This document shows, one piece after another, positions 17,695 through 27,029 of a stretch of DNA of 64,000 nt. The position numbers and the translations under genes were made by a program. The notes under the pieces are model-generated. The model did not search any database. It was given only the letters and a program-made list of their open reading frames with translations, and was not told where the DNA came from. Where the stretch lies: positions 606,892 through 670,891 of the forward strand of contig NZ_JACJVQ010000005.1 in the NCBI RefSeq assembly GCF_014212135.1, given 5' to 3'. The DNA comes from Cohnella thailandensis. Lineage in GTDB: Bacteria; Bacillota; Bacilli; Paenibacillales; Paenibacillaceae. How positions within the stretch are numbered: position 1 is the stretch's first letter; every line of letters begins with the position of its first letter.

Positions 17695-20034
17695 ATGCTG
17701 TCTACGCTAAGAGCAGGGTTGGCGAGGGGGATCGAACGTTCCTCGGCCCGAATGGGGCGCTTCTATACGAAGAGCCTGATCATGATCTTTCTCGTCTCCG
17801 GCATTCCCGGTCTCATTACCGGGGCTCTCGTTTACGAGATCGCCGGGGGGCGGATGGAGAACGAGCTGCTGCAGATGCACTACAAGCAGATCGAGCAAAG
17901 ATCGAAGATCATCGACGATCAGCTCGGCAACCTGGAGCTTCTCTTGTCGCATTGGGCGTTCGACAACAAGTTCGGAAGCGAGCTTCAAGAGATGGATTTC
18001 GTCCGCAGCTTCGAGAAGACGATCGATCTGACGAAGACGCTGATCGCGATGCAAGGCTCCAACGCGATGGTCAAACAGGCGGAGCTCTACGTAAGCCGGG
18101 AGAATTCCGTGCTGTTCAACCCGGAGTACGGAGTTCTCGGGGAAGATTCCGCGTCGCGAGTTTACGAGCCTCTATTGCGGGGGCCCGCCGAGACGTTTTG
18201 GACGCAGTGGGCGTTCGATGCCCAGCGTCCGAACGATAAAGACCTCGCGCTCGTTCACCGCATCCCCGGAGGCAGTCTTCAGCCTTACGGCGTGTTGGCG
18301 TTCCGGTTCAACAGCGACAAGTTCGCCGATCTCCTGAAGACGATGACGCCGTATAACGACGGGGAGACCTTGCTCATGCAAACGACGGGGGATCTGTATG
18401 TTTCCGCAAATGGAAGCGCTTACGATTCTCCTTTCGCGGTCGCGCTTCGCGAGAAGGTAGAGTCCGACGGGCGGACGAACGGATCGTTCTTCCTGGACTG
18501 GAAGGGGGCCACGTATACCGTGTCGTTCGGAAGCTTGTCCCGCATCGCGGACGAATGGATCTACGTGTCGGCCGCGCCCATATCGAACATTACTTCGCCC
18601 GTCGTCACGATCTCGAAGGTCATCATTTCGGTCAGCCTTGCCGTATTGATCGTCGCGGCCGCTCTGGCGTGGCTTGCCTCGCACAGGATCTATTCCCCGG
18701 TGCGCCGCTTGGTGACGCTGTTCGGGGAGACGGGGAATGGGCAAGGCCGCGAGGACGAGTTCGCCCTTATCGAGCGCAGATGGCTTAGTCTTCACGAGGA
18801 GAGCCTCGAGCTGAACACGAAGCTGGCGAAGCAGCTGCCTCAGATCAAGGAGAGCTTCCTGCATCAGCTGCTGCAAGGCTATCTGTACGCCTATTCGGAA
18901 GAGGATCTTCTTAGGCGCATGGAGCAGCTGAAGTGGGAGCTGACGGACCGCAGCCTGATCGTCTTCTACATCCAGCTGATCGGGATCGGAGCCCAGGAAG
19001 CCCGGTTCCGGGAAGGCGACGAAGGGCTCGTTACGTTCGCCGCCGTCAACATGATCGGCGAGCTGGCGGACCGGCGCTTCGAGCAGAGCAGCACGGTCAA
19101 CTTCCACGACCTGACCGCCGGCTTGCTTGCCGTCGTGCCGAACGGGGAGGATTACAAGGCTTCGCTGCAATCGTTCGGGGAAGAGCTCACCCAGTCGATC
19201 AACCAGATCCTGAATCTGCGGATCGCCGTCGCCGTCAGCCGTCCGATCGCCCGCGTCTCCGACGTTCCTCTCGCTTACGAGCGGGCAAAGCAGGCGGCCG
19301 GCTACCGAAACTTCGCCAACGTCAATCAGATCATCGATATGGACGAAGTCGATTCGAACGGAGACGCCCCGGAGGAGCTGCGGTATCCGTTTACGCTGGA
19401 GCGGGAGCTGATCCAGGCTCTGCGCACGGGGCGGGAGCGGGAGGCGGAGGAACTGCTCGAATCGTTCCTAGCCGCGCTTTCCTGCGAAGGGGCCAAGGAA
19501 TACGAGGTTCAGCAAGGGATGCTTCATCTGCTTGGCAATGTCCAGCATGCGATCATGGTGTCCGGCATTCATCCGGGCCGCCTGTTCAAGGGAGAGAACC
19601 TGTACGAGGAGCTCTCCCAAATCCGGGAGCCGAGAAGAATGCTGGCCTGGTTCCGCAGGAAGGTGCTGCTGCCGTTCCAGACGGAGCTGGCGAGCCGCTC
19701 GGACGCCCAGGTGAAGAGAATGATCGAGCAGGCGATGATCTATCTTCAAGAGAATTACATGGCCGATATCTCGCTGGACAACTGCGCCGAGCATGCGGGC
19801 TGCAATCCGTTTTTCCTGAGCAAGGCGTTCAAGCAGGTTACCGGCAAAAACTTCATCGATTATTTGACGGAGCTGCGGACGGACAAGGCAAAGGAGCTGC
19901 TTCGGGATACGGAGCTCAGGATCAACGAGGTCGCCGAGCGGGTCGGCTATCAGCATAGCTACTTCAATCGAATCTTCAAGAAGATGGAGGGAATGACTCC
20001 GTCCCGATATCGGGAACTGAGCCGGCACGGTTGA
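17695..20034 (+). CDS. Membrane-anchored AraC-family regulator (YesS-like)
   Basis: 779 aa. A first membrane helix (about 28-48, SLIMIFLVSGIPGLITGALVY) and a second (about 306-330, VIISVSLAVLIVAAALAWLA) flank a ~255-residue extracellular, Cache-like sensor region. A cytoplasmic linker of ~340 residues leads to two AraC helix-turn-helix motifs at the C-terminus (MADISLDNCAEHAGCNPFFL... and RINEVAERVGYQHSYFNRIF). B. subtilis YesS (similar length and architecture) activates RG-I genes. The gene lies centrally in the island between operons. The conserved GTCCRATTG boxes upstream of four transcription units are the best candidate binding sites. No such box precedes this gene itself. Confidence 0.9.
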   Translation: MLSTLRAGLARGIERSSARMGRFYTKSLIMIFLVSGIPGLITGALVYEIAGGRMENELLQMHYKQIEQRSKIIDDQLGNLELLLSHWAFDNKFGSELQEMDFVRSFEKTIDLTKTLIAMQGSNAMVKQAELYVSRENSVLFNPEYGVLGEDSASRVYEPLLRGPAETFWTQWAFDAQRPNDKDLALVHRIPGGSLQPYGVLAFRFNSDKFADLLKTMTPYNDGETLLMQTTGDLYVSANGSAYDSPFAVALREKVESDGRTNGSFFLDWKGATYTVSFGSLSRIADEWIYVSAAPISNITSPVVTISKVIISVSLAVLIVAAALAWLASHRIYSPVRRLVTLFGETGNGQGREDEFALIERRWLSLHEESLELNTKLAKQLPQIKESFLHQLLQGYLYAYSEEDLLRRMEQLKWELTDRSLIVFYIQLIGIGAQEARFREGDEGLVTFAAVNMIGELADRRFEQSSTVNFHDLTAGLLAVVPNGEDYKASLQSFGEELTQSINQILNLRIAVAVSRPIARVSDVPLAYERAKQAAGYRNFANVNQIIDMDEVDSNGDAPEELRYPFTLERELIQALRTGREREAEELLESFLAALSCEGAKEYEVQQGMLHLLGNVQHAIMVSGIHPGRLFKGENLYEELSQIREPRRMLAWFRRKVLLPFQTELASRSDAQVKRMIEQAMIYLQENYMADISLDNCAEHAGCNPFFLSKAFKQVTGKNFIDYLTELRTDKAKELLRDTELRINEVAERVGYQHSYFNRIFKKMEGMTPSRYRELSRHG

Positions 20035-20142
20035 ACCGAACTTCATTTTCTTGCGAAGGGGAAAAGGGAAAGAGACGCGGAGGAGCAACAATGTGCAAAT
20101 GCGATCCGAAATGTCCAAAGCGCCCTTCCGGCGATCGGCAAT

Positions 20143-20180
20143 AATGTCCGATTGTCCGCAAGCGGGAGCTCTCCTAGAAT
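20143..20180 (+). promoter_or_regulatory. Island promoter 4 for the YetA-YesU-deacetylase-propeller operon
   Basis: AATGTCCGA begins at 20143, the -35 TTGTCC is at 20152-20157, the spacer is 17 bp and the -10 TAGAAT is at 20175-20180. A further half-site-like GAAATGTCCAAAGCG lies 33 bp upstream (20109-20123). The predicted transcript start is ~30 nt before the start codon. Confidence 0.65.
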
Positions 20181-20215
20181 GAAGCCCATAACGCACTCAA
20201 AGGAGAGATGGAGTC

Positions 20216-22810
20216 ATGGACAGCAAGGCGGCAGGTCCTAAGGGCGTTCGGTTGAGATGGCTAGGCGAGGGCGCTTCGCTTCCGGTCGGGGTAACATGGG
20301 GGGTTCCTTGGAAGCAAGGAGAGCTGAGACGGGACGAGAAGCTTAGCCTGGTATCGGAGGATGGACGATCTTGCGGGGTCCAGAGCTGGCCCGCCGCGTA
20401 TTGGCCGGACGGAACCGTGAAGTGGTCGGCCCATGCGGCTGCCGGACTCGCGGGAGAAGCGAAGGAGTTCCGTCTTCTGAAGGGAGAGGCGGAGACTTCC
20501 TCAACCCAGGCGGTTAGCGTGACCGAGACGGACGAGAAGATCGTGCTGGACACCGGGCTCATCCGGCTATCGCTAGGGAAGCAAGGTTCCCATTGGCTGC
20601 GAAGCATCGAACGCGAAGGGAGAGCCTTGTGCGAAGGAGGCGCGCTGGTCTGTCTGCAAGAATCGTGCAGCGAAGCGTCGGGCGCGCGAACGGTCCGTGA
20701 GGAGCCCTTCGAGAGCCGGGTCCACCGGGCGGTCGTGGAACAGGGAGGGCCGATCCGGGCCGTCGTCCGCTTGGACGGACGGCACCGCTCCGTCGCGAGC
20801 GGGCGGGAGTGGCTTCCCTTTACGCTTCGGGTTTACGTGTACGCGGGGCTTGAGACGATTCGGATCGTTCATACGTTCGTCTATGACGGCAACCCTCATC
20901 AGGATGCGATACGCGGCTTGGGCATCCGGTTCACGGTTCCGATGCGTGGGGCCCCTTATAACCGTCATATTCGGTTCGCCGGCGATCGGGGCTGGTTCGC
21001 GGAATCGCCGAAGACCTTGCATACCCGGAGGACGAAAGGCAAGTACCGCGAGCTGTTCGAGAGCCAAACCCGCGGAGTGACCGTTCGCTTCGATTCGGAG
21101 CAGGACTCTTACTTCCTCGGCCTGCTGGACGACTCGGCAACCTGGGACAGCTTCCGGCTCGCTCAGCATTCCGCCCGGCATTACCGAATCTCGAAACGGA
21201 CGAAGCCGGGCTGCAGCTGGGTCAAGGCGGCCGACGGCCGGCGCGCGGGCGGCCTTGCCTATGCCGGAGGCGAAGGAGGAGGTCTCGCCGTCGGCCTCCG
21301 CCGTTTCTGGGAGAAGAATCCGTCAGGCTTCGAGATAAGCGGCGCGGCGGGGTTGAGGGCCGACTTCGCCGTTTGGTTCTGGTCTCCGGACGGCCCGGCG
21401 ATGGACCTGCGGCATTACGACACCGAGACGCACGTCGAATCGTCCTACGAGGGAGCCGAAGAGCTGCGCGCCACCCCTTACGGCATCGCCAATACGAGCG
21501 AGCTGCTGTTATGGGCGGAGGAAGAGACGCCGGCCGAGGAACGGCTTGAGAGGATGCTGCGGGAGTGCCGCAATCCCTCCTTGCTCGTTTGCGAGCCTTC
21601 TTACTATCACGAGGCCAAGGCGTTCGGAATATGGAGCCTTCCGGACCGAAGCAAGCCGGAGCTGGCGAGGCTGGAGGAGAGGCTGGACGGCATCGTCGCT
21701 TACTACCAGAGGGAGATCGAGCAGAGGGATTGGTACGGCTTCTGGGATTTCGGGGATGTCATGCACAGCTACGATCCCGTCCGCCATGTCTGGAATTACG
21801 ATCTCGGCGGCTGCGCGTGGCAGAATACGGAGCTGGCTCCGAACATGTGGCTATGGGCCATGTTTCTCCGCTCCGGCCGAGAGGATCTGTTCCGCATGGC
21901 CGAGGCGATGACGCGCCATACGAGCGAGGTGGACGCCTACCACATCGGGGAGTATGCGGGGTTGGGCTCAAGGCATAACGTCGTCCATTGGGGCTGCGGA
22001 TGCAAGGAAGCGCGCATCGCGATGGCCGGATTGCATCGCTACTATTATTATTTGACGGCGGACGAACGCACGGGAGACCTGCTGGACGACGTCAAGGACG
22101 CGGACTTCGCCACGGTCCGGCTCGATCCCATGCGAGCCTATTTCCCCCCGGACGAACATCCCACCCATATTCGAGTCGGACCGGACTGGGCGGCCTTCAG
22201 CTCGAACTGGATGACCCGTTGGGAGCGCTACGAGGATACCGTCTACCGCGACAAGATCCTGACGGGCATCGCTTGCCTCAAGAGCGCGAACTTCCGGCTG
22301 ATCTCCGGCCCGACCTACGGCTACGATCCGGTTACGAGCAAGCTGACGCCGATGGGCGACGACAATTGGGGGCGGCACTTGGCCATCTGCATGGGAGGGC
22401 CGCAGGCGTGGTTCGAGCTGGCCGACATGCTTCGGGATCCGGAGTGGGAGGACATGCTCGCCGAATTCGGGGTTTATTACAATCAGACGCAGGAGCGGAA
22501 GGACCTTCTGACGAAGGGAGCCGTCAGCGGGACGCGCTTCGAGCATCCCGTGCTGAGCGCGGGAATCGCGGCGTTCGGCGCTTATTATCGGCAAGATAGC
22601 GAGACGGCGAAGACCGTATGGGACATTCTGCTCGCCAACGAGTATGCCGTAATCGACCTGCAGGGCGAGACGCGCGAGGTCGCGCACGTCGATCGGTTGA
22701 GCGAGATCGACTGGATCAACACGAACGAGGCGGCGCAGTGGTCGCTCAATACGATCATCGCGTTGGAGCTCATCGCAAGCGAGCTTCCGGAAGGGAGGAG
22801 CGGGATATGA
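20216..22810 (+). CDS. YetA-like exo-rhamnogalacturonan lyase family protein (PL26-type)
   Basis: 864 aa, matching B. subtilis YetA (about 857 aa) in size. The family is related to Penicillium PcRGLX, an exo-acting RG-I lyase (PL26). Segments typical of the family include WPDGTVKWSAHA near the N-terminus, HTFVYDGNPHQDAIRGLGIR in the middle, and DFGDVMHSYDP plus AEYG-like Trp/His-rich repeats (HVWNYDLGGCAWQNTELAPN; GLGSRHNVVHWGCGC) in the C-terminal alpha/alpha barrel. There is no signal peptide. It is the first gene of a four-gene operon and overlaps the next gene by ATGA. The biochemical activity is inferred from family and context. Confidence 0.82.
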   Translation: MDSKAAGPKGVRLRWLGEGASLPVGVTWGVPWKQGELRRDEKLSLVSEDGRSCGVQSWPAAYWPDGTVKWSAHAAAGLAGEAKEFRLLKGEAETSSTQAVSVTETDEKIVLDTGLIRLSLGKQGSHWLRSIEREGRALCEGGALVCLQESCSEASGARTVREEPFESRVHRAVVEQGGPIRAVVRLDGRHRSVASGREWLPFTLRVYVYAGLETIRIVHTFVYDGNPHQDAIRGLGIRFTVPMRGAPYNRHIRFAGDRGWFAESPKTLHTRRTKGKYRELFESQTRGVTVRFDSEQDSYFLGLLDDSATWDSFRLAQHSARHYRISKRTKPGCSWVKAADGRRAGGLAYAGGEGGGLAVGLRRFWEKNPSGFEISGAAGLRADFAVWFWSPDGPAMDLRHYDTETHVESSYEGAEELRATPYGIANTSELLLWAEEETPAEERLERMLRECRNPSLLVCEPSYYHEAKAFGIWSLPDRSKPELARLEERLDGIVAYYQREIEQRDWYGFWDFGDVMHSYDPVRHVWNYDLGGCAWQNTELAPNMWLWAMFLRSGREDLFRMAEAMTRHTSEVDAYHIGEYAGLGSRHNVVHWGCGCKEARIAMAGLHRYYYYLTADERTGDLLDDVKDADFATVRLDPMRAYFPPDEHPTHIRVGPDWAAFSSNWMTRWERYEDTVYRDKILTGIACLKSANFRLISGPTYGYDPVTSKLTPMGDDNWGRHLAICMGGPQAWFELADMLRDPEWEDMLAEFGVYYNQTQERKDLLTKGAVSGTRFEHPVLSAGIAAFGAYYRQDSETAKTVWDILLANEYAVIDLQGETREVAHVDRLSEIDWINTNEAAQWSLNTIIALELIASELPEGRSGI

Positions 22811-23490
22811 ACGAAAGTCGTATTCCGGACGGATGGCGACTGATTTACCGCAATCCGTTGAGCTCTCCGTCCGACGCGGAAGGCTTCCGAATGGAGGGGG
22901 ACGGCGCGGTATCGTTTCCGCTGGGCCGCATGCGGCTGGAGAGCTTGCGCGATCCGGCCGAGGGACAGCTCGCGAATCTGGTGTTCTGGTGCCCCGAAGA
23001 GTTTCCCGAAGAGCTGGCGATCTCCTGGGAGTTCCTCCCTCTAAGGGAGCCAGGCCTCGCGATTCTGTTCTTCTGCGCGAGAGGGAACGGAGGAATGGAT
23101 TTGTTCGATCCCGCGCTGGCTAGGAGAACGGGGATCTACGACCAATACCACCACGGGGATATCCATGCTTATCATCTCTCCTACTTCCGCCGAATGCGGG
23201 AGGAAGAACGGAAGCTTCATACGTGCAACCTGCGCAAGAGCTACGGCTTCCATCTGGCGGCCCAAGGGGCGGATCCGATACCGGGCACGGCGGACGTGAA
23301 GGAGCCCTACCGCATGCTGATCGTTAAACAGGGAACCGGAATTGCCGTCTCGGTGAACGAGCTGCCTCTTTTCCGCTGGAAGGACGACTCTTCGCTCGGA
23401 GGACCCCCGCACGGCAGAGGGAGAATCGGTTTCCGCCAGATGGCTCCTCTGATCGCCGAATACGCGAATGTCAAAGTTTACGCCCCTTAA
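22807..23490 (+). CDS. YesU-like DUF1961 protein
   Basis: 227 aa from ATG 22807, which overlaps the stop of the YetA-like gene (ATGA), indicating translational coupling. It resembles B. subtilis YesU (DUF1961, ~220 aa), a beta-jelly-roll protein of the RG-I cluster with unknown activity. Matching features are YRNPLSSPSDAEGFRMEGDG at the N-terminus, the DQYHHGDIHAYHLSYFRR segment, NLRKSYGFHLAAQGADPI and a C-terminal GRIGFRQMAPLIAEYANVKV, the last typical of concanavalin-like folds. No signal peptide. A carbohydrate-binding or hydrolytic role is only inferred. Confidence 0.8.
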   Translation: MNESRIPDGWRLIYRNPLSSPSDAEGFRMEGDGAVSFPLGRMRLESLRDPAEGQLANLVFWCPEEFPEELAISWEFLPLREPGLAILFFCARGNGGMDLFDPALARRTGIYDQYHHGDIHAYHLSYFRRMREEERKLHTCNLRKSYGFHLAAQGADPIPGTADVKEPYRMLIVKQGTGIAVSVNELPLFRWKDDSSLGGPPHGRGRIGFRQMAPLIAEYANVKVYAP

Positions 23491-23513
23491 AGCGGGGCGA
23501 AGGAGAGGATCGA

Positions 23514-24338
23514 ATGAACAAGGTTCTGCTGTGCTTCCCCGGAGGCAGGCACAAAGCGCTGACGATGAGCTATGACGACGGAAGATCGGCGGATCGCCGA
23601 CTGGTCGAGGTGTTTAACCGCAACGGCATCAAGGGAACGTTCCACCTGAATTCCGGCTTGCTGGGCACGGACGATCGCATCGCGGAAGAGGAAGCGCGTT
23701 CCCTGTACTCGGGGCATGAGGTGTCCGCGCATACGGTTACCCACCCGACCATCGCGCGCTGTCCCAACGAAACGATCGTTCACGAGGTGATGGAGGATCG
23801 AAGGCGGCTGGAGAGCATCGTCGGCTACGCGGTTCGGGGAATGTCTTACCCGAACGGCTCCTACGACCGCCGGATTCAAGCCATGCTTCCCGGGCTCGGC
23901 ATCGAGTACGCCCGCGTCGTTCCGAGCACGGGACAATTCGGCTTGCCGGACGATTGGCTGGAGTGGAAGCCGACTTGCCATCATAACGGCGACTTGATGG
24001 AACTGGCCGAGACGTTCGTCGGCTTGCATAAGCGGCAATATTTATACCTGATGTACGTCTGGGGGCATAGCTATGAATTCGACAACGACGGCAATTGGGA
24101 GCAGATCGAACGGTTTTGCTCCTATGTCGGGGGCAGAGAAGAGATCTGGTACGCGACCAACATCGAGATCGTCGATTATGTCAAAGCCTACGGCCAATTG
24201 AAGTTCGCCGCTTCGCTCGACTTCGTCCATAATCCGACCGCGCGGAGCGTATGGCTCAGCGCGAACGGCCGAATCGTCGAGGTCAAGAGCGGAGAGACGA
24301 AGGAACTGACGGAGTCGCGGGATCTAAACCCGGCTTAA
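23514..24338 (+). CDS. Polysaccharide deacetylase family protein (CE4-type)
   Basis: 274 aa. The NodB/CE4 metal site is visible: MSYDDG (Asp-Asp, residues ~18-23) and SAHTVTHPTIA (His-x3-His, ~75). YPNGSYDRR (~110) resembles the catalytic arginine/product loop region of the family. There is no signal peptide, so an intracellular substrate is expected. It lies 23 nt after the YesU-like gene and 23 nt before the propeller gene in the same operon. B. subtilis uses CE12 esterases (YesT, YesY) to deacetylate RG-I; none is seen here, so this protein may do that job (inference). Confidence 0.82.
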   Translation: MNKVLLCFPGGRHKALTMSYDDGRSADRRLVEVFNRNGIKGTFHLNSGLLGTDDRIAEEEARSLYSGHEVSAHTVTHPTIARCPNETIVHEVMEDRRRLESIVGYAVRGMSYPNGSYDRRIQAMLPGLGIEYARVVPSTGQFGLPDDWLEWKPTCHHNGDLMELAETFVGLHKRQYLYLMYVWGHSYEFDNDGNWEQIERFCSYVGGREEIWYATNIEIVDYVKAYGQLKFAASLDFVHNPTARSVWLSANGRIVEVKSGETKELTESRDLNPA

Positions 24339-24361
24339 CGGGGAGGAGAGGAGCGGGAACG

Positions 24362-25642
24362 ATGGACAAGAATGCCAAGGCGCCTTATTTGGCGGGGAGC
24401 ATCGATATCCGCGCGGCCGGACCACGTTGCAGGATGCTGGCGGGAGATCTGGACGGAGACGGAAGGATGGAGCTAGTGCTCGTGCAGCCCGACAACCGAC
24501 AGGACGTCCGCTTCGTTCCGCATCAGACGCAGTGTCTGACGGCGTTCGATCTGGACGGACGGCAGCTCTGGCAAGTCGGCAAGCCCGACCCCGGCGCGGG
24601 TTCGGCGGGTTCGGACTATCCTGCCCAGATCGCCGACGTCGACGGGGACGGACAGATCGAGGTGCTCTGCGTCATGAACGACCGGCTGCTCGTGCTGTCC
24701 GGCAGAACGGGCGAGCAGAAGCGTTCGTTCGGGCTGCCTCATCCCGAGGCTCACGATTGCATCGTGGCCGCCCGGCTGACGAACGCCTCTTGGGCCGGAG
24801 ATTTTCTGCTGAAGGATCGTTACCGTACCCTATGGGCCCTTGATGCGAACGGCCGTGTGCTATGGAAGCATGAGGGGAATACGGGACATTATCCGTGGGT
24901 ATACGACTTCGACGGGGACGGCTTGGACGAAGTGATGGTCGGCTACGACCTGCTGGACCATGACGGGCGGCTGCTCTGGAGCTGCCGCGGCTTGGACGAC
25001 CATGCGGATTGCATCTGGGTGGGAGACGTGAACGGGGACGGGGAACCGGAGATCGTCATCGGAGGCAGCGTAACGGTGATGTACGACCCGCGCGGGAACG
25101 AGCTGTGGCGGTATTCGGGCTCGGTCGAATCCCAGCATATCGCGCTCGGGCGCTTCCGCCCCGAGCTAGCCGGATTGCAGGTCGCCGGGCTCGATCGCTT
25201 GGTTCGCGAAGATGACGGGCTTGGCCGCAAGGGCAAGGACGCGATCTTCCTGCTGGACTCCGAAGGCCGCGAGTTGTGGAAGGAAGACCGCAAGACGGAC
25301 GGCTGGCTGACGATCGTGGAGCCGCTTGGTTTCTGGGCGCCGGACGCTCCCGATTATATTTTGGCCTATCGCCGCGGGGGCGGAGTCGCTCCCGCCTTAT
25401 ACGACGGCCATATGGAGGTCGTCGTCCGATTCCCGACCGAAGGCTACGCCTTGCATGCGGACCTGTGCGGCACCGGCTTGGAGCAGGTCGTGCTGTATAC
25501 GGATGAACGGGCTTGCGTCTATTCGAGCGTCGCGCTCGAACTCCGGAATACGCGCTCGGACCGGCCGCTTCCGCAGCCCAAGAGGTTATCGAATTCGACG
25601 CTGTACCCCGGCGGAGAGGTCCCGCTAGTAAGTCCGAGATAA
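24362..25642 (+). CDS. Cytoplasmic beta-propeller protein with Ca-binding DxDGDG repeats (PL11-related?)
   Basis: 426 aa from ATG 24362 (GGGGAGGAGAGG upstream). It contains at least four FG-GAP/PL11-like calcium loops: LDGDGRMEL (~29), VDGDGQIEV (~94), FDGDGLDEV (~183) and VNGDGEPEI (~221). Trp-rich blades (ALDANGRVLWKHEG, DHDGRLLWSCRG, DPRGNELWRYSG) lie between them. No signal peptide or cell-wall anchor is seen, unusual for integrin-like FG-GAP proteins. Its place at the end of the RG-I operon and the same blade style as the PL11 gene suggest a lyase or binding relative. The catalytic function is unproven. Confidence 0.75.
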   Translation: MDKNAKAPYLAGSIDIRAAGPRCRMLAGDLDGDGRMELVLVQPDNRQDVRFVPHQTQCLTAFDLDGRQLWQVGKPDPGAGSAGSDYPAQIADVDGDGQIEVLCVMNDRLLVLSGRTGEQKRSFGLPHPEAHDCIVAARLTNASWAGDFLLKDRYRTLWALDANGRVLWKHEGNTGHYPWVYDFDGDGLDEVMVGYDLLDHDGRLLWSCRGLDDHADCIWVGDVNGDGEPEIVIGGSVTVMYDPRGNELWRYSGSVESQHIALGRFRPELAGLQVAGLDRLVREDDGLGRKGKDAIFLLDSEGRELWKEDRKTDGWLTIVEPLGFWAPDAPDYILAYRRGGGVAPALYDGHMEVVVRFPTEGYALHADLCGTGLEQVVLYTDERACVYSSVALELRNTRSDRPLPQPKRLSNSTLYPGGEVPLVSPR

Positions 25643-25686
25643 AGAAAGGCCCGTGCATGCCGGATTGAGCATGCACGGGCCTTTCT
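25643..25686. terminator. Strong bidirectional terminator ending the RG-I island
   Basis: An 18-bp perfect stem: AGAAAGGCCCGTGCATGC (25643-25660) and its complement at 25669-25686, with an 8-nt loop. A/T tracts on both sides allow use from both strands, between the island operon and the minus-strand glycoside hydrolase-like gene. Confidence 0.85.
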
Positions 25687-25700
25687 ATACTAACGAAGGC

Positions 25701-26885
25701 TTAATAAGTCGCCCCGCTCGAATACTTGTTGCCGGCGTTCCACAGGAGGAATTCCTCCACGCCGGAATCGTTCAAGGCTTTGACCTGCGCGGATACCTCC
25801 GCCGCCCCGTACTTGATGTAGTGCCCCTTGCCGAGCCAGCTCGCCGTGAAGTCCTGGATCCACGGGCGAATGACGGGCCCCGAGTCTCCCAGCTCCTCCA
25901 GCTTCTTGTGCGTGTCTTCCATCGCGCCCTTGACGGTCTCATAAGGAGCGGTGTCCGGATTCGGCTGCTTGAACCAGCCGGTGCTGTAATGGCTCGGATA
26001 AATCATCGGGCTGATGACGTTGACCGCGTCGGAGATCTTGACGAAGTCCTGCCCGATTCCTTCCGCGGCCGGCACGGATGCGGCATAGCCGAAGATGTCG
26101 ACGGATACCCGAACGCCGAGCGGCGCAAGCTGCTCCCGGGCGTAATGGACGAAGTCGGAGACGATGTCGACGCGGCTCTCCTCCGTCTTGTAGAACTTGA
26201 GATGGTCGGCTTTCTTCTCGAAGCCTTCCGGGAATCGCACGTAATCGAATTGGATCTCCTTGAAGCCGAGCGCCGCGGCTTCCTTGGCGATCGCGACGTT
26301 GTAATCCCAGACTTCCTTCCGATAAGGATTGACGAAGCTGTCGCCCTTGCCGTTCTTCCATACGGAGCCGTCCGAAGCGACGTACGAGAGCTCCGGATGC
26401 TTCTTGGCCAGGACCGTATCCTTGAATACGACGACTCTGGCGATCGGGTAGATCTGATGCTCCTTTAACGTACTCATAAGCCCCTTGATGTCCTTGATAA
26501 AAGGCTGGGGCGTCCCGAGCTTCCGGAGTTCGGCGTTGTCGGTCTTGTAAGTGATGTAGCCGCTGTCGTCCTTGATGTCGATGACCATGGAATTGAGCTC
26601 GGTCTTGTCGAGAAGGTCCAGCAAGGTGGACCTTCGTGCGCCGCCAGCGCTGTAAGCGGTAACATAGATGCCCTTGACCTTGGGAGCATCCGGTTGAGGG
26701 TCCGACAGGGCGCCGTTCGAAGAGGCATCGTCGCCGGTCGCGGAAGGGTTCTGGCCTTGGTTCTGCGTTTGACTCTGATAGACGGCATGAACGAAGCGGC
26801 TCAGCGAGTTCTGCTGAGGCTGCTCATCGGATAAAGCGCTTGTCGCGGTGTGAAGAATCAGGAACAAAGTCAGCAGAAAGTCCAT
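25701..26885 (-). CDS. Putative glycoside hydrolase, DUF4015/PF13200 family
   Basis: 394 aa. A short hydrophobic N-terminus (MDFLLTLFLILHTATSALS) looks like a signal peptide or anchor. A Gln/Asn/Ser-rich linker follows, then a TIM-barrel domain beginning at KVKGIYVTAYSAGG (~69). Motifs VIDIKDDSGYITY, FKEIQFDYVRFPEGF (Asp in the FDYVRFP motif, the likely catalytic acid) and DAVNVISPMIYPSHYS are typical of the DUF4015 putative glycoside hydrolases. The protein is probably extracytoplasmic and may act on peptidoglycan or another exopolysaccharide. It is next to, but separated from, the RG-I island by a terminator and is read in the opposite direction. Confidence 0.8.
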   Translation of the reverse strand: MDFLLTLFLILHTATSALSDEQPQQNSLSRFVHAVYQSQTQNQGQNPSATGDDASSNGALSDPQPDAPKVKGIYVTAYSAGGARRSTLLDLLDKTELNSMVIDIKDDSGYITYKTDNAELRKLGTPQPFIKDIKGLMSTLKEHQIYPIARVVVFKDTVLAKKHPELSYVASDGSVWKNGKGDSFVNPYRKEVWDYNVAIAKEAAALGFKEIQFDYVRFPEGFEKKADHLKFYKTEESRVDIVSDFVHYAREQLAPLGVRVSVDIFGYAASVPAAEGIGQDFVKISDAVNVISPMIYPSHYSTGWFKQPNPDTAPYETVKGAMEDTHKKLEELGDSGPVIRPWIQDFTASWLGKGHYIKYGAAEVSAQVKALNDSGVEEFLLWNAGNKYSSGATY

Positions 26886-27029
26886 CGAATCTCTCTCCCT
26901 ATTACTCTTTGTCCCGATTATAAACGAGAATAATAGAGGGAGACAGGGGTATTTTGTAGGAAAATGCCGAAATTGCGAATTTAGCCCAAAGGCCTCTGGC
27001 CGTATCCGCTCGGAGCCCGAGACGCTTGT

